Source: CAYMTN01 sp964393335 (GTDB lineage Bacteria > Chloroflexota > Anaerolineae > Aggregatilineales > Aggregatilineaceae). Taken from it: a stretch of 19,976 nt of DNA. Under the pieces are notes generated by a model, which was not told the origin of the DNA, searched no databases, and saw only the letters and a program-made list of their open reading frames with translations. The stretch spans positions 1 to 19,976 of the forward strand of contig CAYMTN010000086.1 of the NCBI GenBank assembly GCA_964393335.1, in the 5' to 3' direction. Below are positions 14,853 to 19,976 of this stretch, piece by piece (position 1 is the stretch's first letter; each line of letters begins with the position of its first letter). The position numbers and the translations under genes were made by a program.

Positions 14853-14996
14853 ATGGAGGAAACAGGACGAAGTCGCACATAGAGGTTGGTTTTTGGTGAT
14901 TAGTTGTTGGTCAAACCGGTGCGGGTACACGCTTTCTCCAACAACCAACAACCTCTTTTCCCATGTGGTGCGAACCCTGAATGATTTGTCCACAAG
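14853..14996 (-). repeat. Dispersed intergenic repeat, copy B (inverted)
   Basis: The minus strand of this 144-bp stretch aligns along its whole length with 6395-6546. The best shared block is ATCACCAAAAACCAACCTCT. Here GTTGTTGG pairs with CCAACAAC, where copy A has AGGTGTTGG with CCAACACCT, so the arms changed but stayed complementary. Unlike copy A there are no flanking direct repeats that I can find. The two copies face opposite ways and bracket about 8.3 kb. Confidence 0.8.
14986..14994 (+). other. DnaA-box-like 9-mer in repeat copy B
   Basis: TTGTCCACA, at the same position in the element as in copy A. Confidence 0.3.
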
Positions 14997-15126
14997 GTAG
15001 CAAGGTAGTGTGACAATGTCAAAGCGGTTTCATCCACGAGTGTATCGAATGGTTCGATTGTTTTTCCGCAGGGACGCAGGCAAACCTGTGGTTCGGCAGC
15101 CGCATCCTTACGGGTTCTCGTCTTGG

Positions 15127-15161
15127 GCTGATAGCTGATCGCTGATGCCTGAAAGCTATTT
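15127..15161 (+). repeat. Degenerate heptamer tandem repeat
   Basis: Five consecutive 7-mers: GCTGATA, GCTGATC, GCTGATG, CCTGAAA, GCTATTT. The first three differ only in the last base. The array ends 14 bp before the ATPase start codon. Confidence 0.55.
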
Positions 15162-15175
15162 TCACAGGAGTTGTT

Positions 15176-16471
15176 ATGACCTCGCCCCCCGATCCGCCGA
15201 ATTTCTCCTCGATTGTGCCGGGGCGACCCGGTCGCCCGGATTTTTCGCTGGAGGCGCTGCGCGAGCGCGTCGAGCGCCAATTCCAGGACGAAACCGCCCA
15301 CCGCGCCGACATTTTGCTGGACCTGGATACCGAAGTTAAGCGCCGCGACCTGCTGGGCGAGGTGGCGGATTACGTGCTGGCCGTCGAGGCTGTCACGCTC
15401 TCCGCGCGCGAAAGACGCGCCCTGATCGACGCCGCGTACCGGTACCTGTTCACGTTCGGCCCGCTGGATGACCTGCTGGGTGACGACTCCGTGACCGAGA
15501 TCACGGTCAACGGGCCGCACATGATTCACGTCCGGCGCGGCATGGGCCGGCTGGAACCGGCAGACACGGCGTTTGACGACCGTTTTCACCTCGAAGGGGT
15601 GTTGCAGCGCGTGCTGGCCGGAGCCGGGGCCGTGATCGCGGAAAGCAACCCGTTTCTCGAAATCGGCGTGGTGCTGGCCGGTCGCGCCGCGCGTCTCAGC
15701 GTGATCGCACCGCCGGTCAGCCTGGACTACAGCCTGGAAATCCGCCTGCACCCGCGCCAGCCCGTGCGATTGGACGATCTGCAAACCCGGTGGGACGTGT
15801 TGTCTCCGCAGGCCGCCGCGCTGCTATTCGCCATCCTGACCGCCGGACACGGGCTGTTGATCGTCGGGGATGTTGGCCTGGGCAAAACGACGCTCGCCGC
15901 CGCGCTGTTGGACGGCCTGGTACGCGCCCAAGCGGGCCCCGCCCCCACGATCATCGCTGTCGAGCGGGCCGCCGAAATGGCCCTGCCGCCTGCCGTGACG
16001 CGGCGCGTGCCGCTGCCACCCACGCCGGACAGCGCCGGTCAGGATTTTGCCAGCGCGATCCGGGCGGCGCTCGACGAATCGCCGGACTGGCTGATCGTGG
16101 ACGAGATTCGCGGCGACGAATCGGCGGTGGTATGGGATGCGCTGGCGCGCGAGGACGCGCCGCGTTACCTGTGGGTTTTTCGCGGCGACAGCCAGCCGGA
16201 CCGGCTGCGCAGCGCGTTCGGCATGGTGATCCGCAGACAGCAGCCGGCCGTCGAACAGGCCGCGATTCACCGCGCCCTGGCCGGTCACCTGCCGTTTGTG
16301 GCCGCGATCAAACGGCTTGACGGCCAGCCGCGCCTGCGCCAGATCGCGGAATGGACGCTCGACCCCGCCGACGACGCGGCGCTCCGGCTGCGCCCGCTGC
16401 TCGTGGATGGAACGCTCACCGGCAGCCTGCCCCGCCACGATCTCAACCTGCCGCGCGATTTCTGGCCGTGA
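15176..16471 (+). CDS. Divergent CpaF/VirB11-type secretion ATPase, orphan
   Basis: A 431-aa cytoplasmic ATPase. Residues about 94-150 resemble the CpaF N-domain (FGPLDDLLGDDSVTEITVNG, 94-113). Walker A is GDVGLGKTT (231-239) and Walker B is LIVDEIRGDE (306-315). CpaF/TadA proteins power assembly of Tad pili or type II/IV secretion. Several family marks are changed: the usual GGTGSGKTT is GDVGLGKTT, and the region that normally holds the T-x-H-A-N histidine motif reads YLWVFRGDSQ (331-340). There are no tad, cpa or pilin genes next to it. ATP binding is likely, but hydrolysis and secretion are unproven. ATG 15176 follows AGGAG by 5 nt. It may work with remote tad genes or have another job. 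Confidence 0.82.
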   Translation: MTSPPDPPNFSSIVPGRPGRPDFSLEALRERVERQFQDETAHRADILLDLDTEVKRRDLLGEVADYVLAVEAVTLSARERRALIDAAYRYLFTFGPLDDLLGDDSVTEITVNGPHMIHVRRGMGRLEPADTAFDDRFHLEGVLQRVLAGAGAVIAESNPFLEIGVVLAGRAARLSVIAPPVSLDYSLEIRLHPRQPVRLDDLQTRWDVLSPQAAALLFAILTAGHGLLIVGDVGLGKTTLAAALLDGLVRAQAGPAPTIIAVERAAEMALPPAVTRRVPLPPTPDSAGQDFASAIRAALDESPDWLIVDEIRGDESAVVWDALAREDAPRYLWVFRGDSQPDRLRSAFGMVIRRQQPAVEQAAIHRALAGHLPFVAAIKRLDGQPRLRQIAEWTLDPADDAALRLRPLLVDGTLTGSLPRHDLNLPRDFWP

Positions 16472-16486
16472 GGGACGCCCGCCGCC

Positions 16487-16507
16487 CGGTCACGCTGCGG
16501 TCACGCT
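16487..16507 (+). repeat. Direct repeat upstream of the M1 peptidase promoter
   Basis: CGGTCACGCT at 16487-16496 and 16498-16507, with an 11-bp period, 17 bp before the -35. The position suits an activator site. No cognate regulator is visible. Confidence 0.35.
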
Positions 16508-16523
16508 CCCGGCACTACACTAT

Positions 16524-16553
16524 TTGAGCAACATCACGATTCAACACTATACT
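16524..16553 (+). promoter_or_regulatory. Promoter of the serine protease-M1 peptidase gene
   Basis: TTGAGC (16524-16529) and TATACT (16548-16553) are separated by 18 bp. The expected start is about 16560, so the leader is about 30 nt. Confidence 0.6.
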
Positions 16554-16565
16554 CGCGGTAGGGAT

Positions 16566-16577
16566 CGATCCGGATCG
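16566..16577 (+). promoter_or_regulatory. 12-bp palindrome at the transcript start
   Basis: CGATCCGGATCG is a perfect palindrome just downstream of the predicted +1 and ahead of the ribosome binding site. It could be an operator. Confidence 0.35.
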
Positions 16578-16590
16578 GGAGAGACACAGA

Positions 16591-19110
16591 ATGCTCAGAC
16601 GCCTCGTCATCGTGGCGCTGCTGTCGAGTCTGGCAGCAGCGGCCCATCCCCCCAGCGGTTACGCGCAAAAAAGCACGCCAGCCGTCCTGTCGCTGGCTGC
16701 CGCGATGCTGCCCGGCGACGCAGTGCCCGCCGCGTTTGGCGTCTACCTGGGGCACGGCCTGGTGCTGACCAACTGGCACCCCTGGACGCTGGACGGGGCG
16801 CAGTACATGGCCGATCCTCCGGCGATAGCGCCCAGCCGCCAGGTGCCGCGTTTTGACGATGACGGCGTGCTCGATCCCGGCGAAGACCTGCTCGCACTGG
16901 CCGACTGCGGCGGCGTGTGGACTCCGCTGGCGAAGGCCGGACCGGGCTGTACGCCGTTTGCGCGGTTCGCAGGCGCGGGTTTCGTGTTTCCACTGGCGGG
17001 TGATACCTGGGAGTCAGCGCCGGTGCCGATTCAGCGCCTGGTCTATGCCAGCCGCCGCTACGACATCGCGTTGTTTGCCGTCGATGCGCTGGCCGTAGAG
17101 GCGCGCGGCGTGCTGCCCGCCCGGTTGAGCCTGGTCCCGACCGGCATCGATCACCCGGCGCTGGCTGCCGTGCAGACGTCCGGCGTTCCGGCGATTGCAC
17201 CCGTCATGCTGCGTACCAGCGCGCCGGACCTGCTGCCTGCCGCCGGAAATCCGGCGCTCGGCGGTCCCTGGCGCGTCCCCTCGCTGCTGCTGGATTCGCC
17301 TGACCTGCTGCCTGCCGGCAGCCCGGTCTATGACCGCGACAGCGGCGATCTGGTCGGGCTGGCATGGCGCGCGGGCGGCTCGAAGACGCAGCCGGAAACG
17401 TGGGTAAGCCCCGCCGCGCTGTGGATTCAAGACCTGTACGCCGCCAATGAGTCGATCCGCAGCGAGGCACTGGCCGTCGTGCTGCGGGGCGCTGAATCCG
17501 CGCCGGTCGAGGGCATGCCCACCCTTGACGATCCGCTCGCGCCCGGCCTGGGCAACAGCGGCATCGATGTGCTGCATTACACGCTCGATCTGGCCATCAA
17601 CCCGGACCAGGGCACGCTGGCCGGGTCGGCGGCGCTCGACATCCGCGCCACGTACCAGGGCCTGATCACGTTCAGCCTCGACGCCGCCGCGCTGGAAATC
17701 GAGCGTGTCACCATCGACGGGACGGATACGCCGTTTGTCGCCAAAGAGCAGAAGTTGATCATCCAGCTCCCCGCCCCGCTCGATTACGGGGCCACCTTCC
17801 AGGTCGTGATCGCGTACCACGCCGCGCCACGCCCTTTCGCCAGCCGGTACATGCCGTATTACCAGATCGGAATGGTGTTCGACGGCGGGCGGGTATCGGC
17901 GCTCAACGAGCCGGACGCGGCGCATAGCTGGTTCCCGTGCAACGATCACCCGACCGATCGCGCGACCTACGATTTCCGGCTACGCGTCCCGGCCCCGCTG
18001 GAAGCGGTCGCCAACGGGCAGCTCATCGACGTCACGCCGCACGACGACGGGTCGCAGACCTTTCACTGGCGTTTGGCGTACCCCATGACGACCTATCTAG
18101 CGCTGGTCGCCGCCGCCGATTACGCCGCCGTGACCGCTACCGCGCCCAACGGCATCCCGCTGCAAAACTTCGTCTACGCGCAAGACGCCATCGCGGGCAG
18201 CGCCGTGTTCAGCTATACCGGCGAGGCGCTGGTTATGCTCGAACAGTGGTTCGGCCCCTATCCCTTCGACAGCTACGGGCATGTCGTGGTCCCGCGCGAA
18301 GGCATGGCGCTCGAAACCCAGACCATGACCGCCATGCCGGACAGCGTGCTGAGCATGTCCGAAGAAGACCTGTTCGCGCTGTTGGTTCACGAGCTGGCGC
18401 ACCAGTGGTACGGGAATACGGTGTCGCTGCAAGGCTGGGAGAATATCTGGCTGAACGAGGGATTCGCTACCTACGCCGAGTGGCTGGCGCGTGAAGCCCG
18501 TTACGGCGAATCGTCGGCGCTGGCCGCCCGCACATTGTCCGAGCAGGCGTTGATCTCGGACAAACGCAGCACGCCGCTGGCAGCGCCGCAGCCCGGCGAG
18601 TTATTCAGCACGGCCAGTTATGACAAGGGCGCGTGGGTGCTGTACATGCTGCGCCAGCAGATCGGCGACGACGCGTTTTTCACGCTGCTGCGCACGTATG
18701 CCGCCACCTACGCCGACCGCCCCACCACCACGCTCGATTTCTGGCAGTTGGCCGAGTCGGTTAGCGGGCAGGATTTGGCGTGGTTCTTTGATCAATGGCT
18801 GCTGCAAGCCGGGGGCATCCCGCGTTTCACGCTCTACTGGACGGAAACAGCCGCCGGGGCTGACGTGCTGCTATGCGCGACTCAGCCCGGCGATTACCGC
18901 CTGACTCTGCCGCTGCGTTTCGCGCAGGATACGCAGACCGCTGATGCTGGCCTGCCGGTCGATGGCAGCCAGGCGCGCGGCTCGTTTGCGCTGAGTTTTG
19001 CCCCTGCCACGCTGACGCCCGACCCGGACCAGGCCGTCCTGGCGCAGGTGCAGGTCCAGCCCATCGCCGCGCTGCCCAACGCCTGCCCGCCGCCGGTCCT
19101 GCCGCAGTAG
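16591..19110 (+). CDS. Secreted two-domain peptidase: trypsin-like serine protease domain plus M1 zinc aminopeptidase
   Basis: An 839-aa exported protein with a signal peptide (1-25, cleavage near GYA-QK). The C-terminal part (about 320-740) is an M1 metallopeptidase. Zinc ligands are H600 and H604 in HELAH plus E623 in NEGFATY, E601 is the catalytic Glu and Y677 (SYDKG) is the transition-state Tyr. The GAMEN region appears as EGMALETQT (570-578). Residues about 45-280 look like a trypsin/V8-type serine protease: GLVLTNWHPW (H63), RRYDIALFAVD (D158) and LPAGSPVYDRDSGDLVGLAW (S244). These fit a His-Asp-Ser triad, though the serine motif is AGSP rather than GDSGSP, so activity is uncertain. A ~90-residue C-terminal extension has no call. 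The protein likely degrades peptides outside the cell. ATG 16591 follows GGGAGAG. Confidence 0.9.
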   Translation: MLRRLVIVALLSSLAAAAHPPSGYAQKSTPAVLSLAAAMLPGDAVPAAFGVYLGHGLVLTNWHPWTLDGAQYMADPPAIAPSRQVPRFDDDGVLDPGEDLLALADCGGVWTPLAKAGPGCTPFARFAGAGFVFPLAGDTWESAPVPIQRLVYASRRYDIALFAVDALAVEARGVLPARLSLVPTGIDHPALAAVQTSGVPAIAPVMLRTSAPDLLPAAGNPALGGPWRVPSLLLDSPDLLPAGSPVYDRDSGDLVGLAWRAGGSKTQPETWVSPAALWIQDLYAANESIRSEALAVVLRGAESAPVEGMPTLDDPLAPGLGNSGIDVLHYTLDLAINPDQGTLAGSAALDIRATYQGLITFSLDAAALEIERVTIDGTDTPFVAKEQKLIIQLPAPLDYGATFQVVIAYHAAPRPFASRYMPYYQIGMVFDGGRVSALNEPDAAHSWFPCNDHPTDRATYDFRLRVPAPLEAVANGQLIDVTPHDDGSQTFHWRLAYPMTTYLALVAAADYAAVTATAPNGIPLQNFVYAQDAIAGSAVFSYTGEALVMLEQWFGPYPFDSYGHVVVPREGMALETQTMTAMPDSVLSMSEEDLFALLVHELAHQWYGNTVSLQGWENIWLNEGFATYAEWLAREARYGESSALAARTLSEQALISDKRSTPLAAPQPGELFSTASYDKGAWVLYMLRQQIGDDAFFTLLRTYAATYADRPTTTLDFWQLAESVSGQDLAWFFDQWLLQAGGIPRFTLYWTETAAGADVLLCATQPGDYRLTLPLRFAQDTQTADAGLPVDGSQARGSFALSFAPATLTPDPDQAVLAQVQVQPIAALPNACPPPVLPQ

Positions 19111-19311
19111 CGTTTTTCGGCTATTCGGAGTATTGTAATATGCTCAAGAGAGAGAGTTCTTCGAACGTATATTGGTGTTGGCTAATTTGCATACCCGACG
19201 GATTTTCGCTACCCATGAACGGTCGCAGACCGGAATAGTATAGGACCATTATCGCGGGACGAACCAGGCTAACAAGCATTGAATATTCTCTAGCCAGAGG
19301 GGCGCAAACGA

Positions 19312-19809
19312 ATGGCACAGCATGAAACATATGATCTCAGAATTGCCTTTGTTGATATCATAGTGCTTGAAGACAGGGCCTTTCGCGGCGGTGTTTTGGT
19401 AACGGATAAAGAAACAAGGCCATACGAGTTCCGCGTGACAAGTCTGATAAAACCCACCCGACTTCAGGTCTTATTGTATGGACCGTCAATATCTGAATAT
19501 GTCTATAAAGACCTGATCGGCGTACCGCTTCTAGAGCGTGTACGCGAACGTGTCAGCTTGGCGATCTGTAGACTAGACACACTACTCCTCACTCGCAGTG
19601 AACTTCAATTTCCTATGGTGCTTTTGAAGCAATCGTCAAAGGATGATTCAATCATTATTCAAGCTCATCGGAATTTTCCTGAAGAAAGAGATCATGCAGA
19701 ACTGGTAATCAGGGATATGATGTTGCGACATGACATTCTTGAACCGTTCGAACGATTGAGATTAGCGGTCACCGAAGTACACACGCAGCGTATGGACCAA
19801 AAATCCTAA
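19312..19809 (+). CDS. Uncharacterised protein, AT-rich gene
   Basis: A 165-aa soluble protein that I do not recognise. It has no signal peptide, transmembrane helix or known catalytic motif. The N-terminal half looks beta-rich (LRIAFVDIIVLEDRAFRGGV, then YEFRVTSLIKPTRLQVLLYG at 38-57) and the C-terminal third is charged and helical. The gene uses ATA, AGA, TTA and CTT codons far more than its neighbours, which suggests different ancestry or weak selection. ATG 19312 follows AGAGGGG by about 10 nt. The 201-bp upstream gap is also AT-rich but has no clear -35/-10 pair. The next frame begins 10 bp after its stop, so the two probably form an operon. Confidence 0.75.
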   Translation: MAQHETYDLRIAFVDIIVLEDRAFRGGVLVTDKETRPYEFRVTSLIKPTRLQVLLYGPSISEYVYKDLIGVPLLERVRERVSLAICRLDTLLLTRSELQFPMVLLKQSSKDDSIIIQAHRNFPEERDHAELVIRDMMLRHDILEPFERLRLAVTEVHTQRMDQKS

Positions 19810-19819
19810 AGGGTGACCA

Positions 19820-19976
19820 GTGTTTGCACGCCTGTCTGAAATCAAGCCCAGGTTCTTTTCAATGCGTGAAGTCCAGCTCAGGAGTCACACGCATGATTTT
19901 CCGTTGATTGCTCCCAGTAACGTAACATCTCCGGTTTTGCTCCCAATGAAATACCGTGATGCACAGGTGGCCGAGG
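19820..19976 (+). CDS. Uncharacterised protein, N-terminal fragment (runs off the window)
   Basis: An open frame from GTG 19820 to the window edge, 52 codons with no stop, beginning MFARLSEIKPRFFSMREVQL if GTG is read as Met. AAAGGGTGA lies a few nt upstream and overlaps the space after the previous stop (10-bp gap), which suggests coupling. An ATG at 19862 is a possible later start. Composition matches the preceding AT-rich gene. Too little is present for a function. Confidence 0.55.
   Translation, partial: MFARLSEIKPRFFSMREVQLRSHTHDFPLIAPSNVTSPVLLPMKYRDAQVAE

Larger units (their letters stand above)
14769..15175. other. Intergenic region with a dispersed repeat and short tandem repeats
   Basis: This 407-bp non-coding stretch separates divergent transcription units. 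From left to right it holds the kinase promoter, a small GCCC-ATTT-GGGC hairpin (14825-14836) followed by TAGTTTTT, dispersed repeat copy B, a tandem 8-mer CAAGGTAG (14993-15008), an 11-bp palindrome TGACAATGTCA (15011-15021), a hairpin ATCGAA-TGG-TTCGAT (15044-15058) followed by TGTTTTT, and a heptamer tandem repeat. I see no convincing open frame or -35/-10 pair for the rightward ATPase gene. Confidence 0.6.

Noticed and set aside
15044..15065. Intrinsic terminator (ATCGAA/TTCGAT hairpin plus TGTTTTT)
   Set aside because: The stem is only 6 bp with a 3-nt loop, and no rightward gene precedes it, so it has no transcript to end.
15127..15161. CRISPR-like array
   Set aside because: The units are 7 bp without spacers; no cas genes or longer repeat-spacer pattern exist in the window.
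14900..15784. 294-aa minus-strand frame through the repeat and the start of the ATPase gene
   Set aside because: It has no motifs, overlaps the dispersed repeat and the well-supported ATPase start, and looks like a shadow frame.
19121..19330. 69-aa minus-strand frame in the gap before the AT-rich gene
   Set aside because: It has no ribosome site or family features, and overlaps the start region of the better supported plus-strand gene.

Overview
The window is a GC-rich bacterial chromosome segment. It has dense genes on both strands, short intergenic gaps, sigma-70-like -10 boxes (several exact TATAAT) and purine-rich ribosome binding sites. The gene content fits a Chloroflexota genome, probably Anaerolineae-like: a short class I PPK2, a DUF4342 protein, an archaeal/Thermotoga-type S-adenosylhomocysteinase, a large secreted DUF4397/SH3 protein, membrane-anchored DsbA-like proteins and an orphan CpaF-like ATPase. 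That taxonomic call is inference; there is no rRNA or tRNA in the window.

Layout. Positions 1-3116 hold the 3' end of ruvX (+), a Nudix hydrolase (-), ppk2 (+) and mltG (+). Positions 3136-6346 are leftward: a CaiB/BaiF family CoA-transferase, a DUF4342 protein and pyrimidine-nucleoside phosphorylase. An intergenic region (6347-6710) follows, with one copy of a ~150-bp dispersed repeat. Positions 6711-8663 hold two tandem paralogous membrane-anchored thioredoxin/DsbA-like proteins (+), ending at a strong bidirectional terminator. That terminator is shared with a convergent 869-aa secreted DUF4397-SH3 protein (8788-11397, -). Next on the minus strand come S-adenosylhomocysteinase, a GNAT acetyltransferase and a PfkB-family kinase. 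The last two overlap by ATGA. A second, inverted copy of the dispersed repeat lies at 14853-14996. Rightward genes follow: an orphan, divergent CpaF/VirB11-type ATPase and an 839-aa secreted protein that appears to join a trypsin-like serine protease domain to an M1 zinc aminopeptidase. The last ~700 bases are visibly more AT-rich and hold an unrecognised small gene and the start of another.

How the genes work together. S-adenosylhomocysteinase and the PfkB kinase (probably an adenosine kinase) form a plausible route from S-adenosylhomocysteine to homocysteine plus AMP. Pyrimidine-nucleoside phosphorylase and the Nudix enzyme add to the nucleoside/nucleotide theme, though not in one operon. 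The DsbA-like pair, the DUF4397-SH3 protein, MltG and the double-protease protein all act outside the membrane. The most unusual items are the serine protease-M1 fusion, the inverted dispersed repeats (one copy bracketed by 11-bp direct repeats) flanking an ~8.3-kb block, the ATPase lacking its usual histidine motif, and the AT-rich pair at the right edge.
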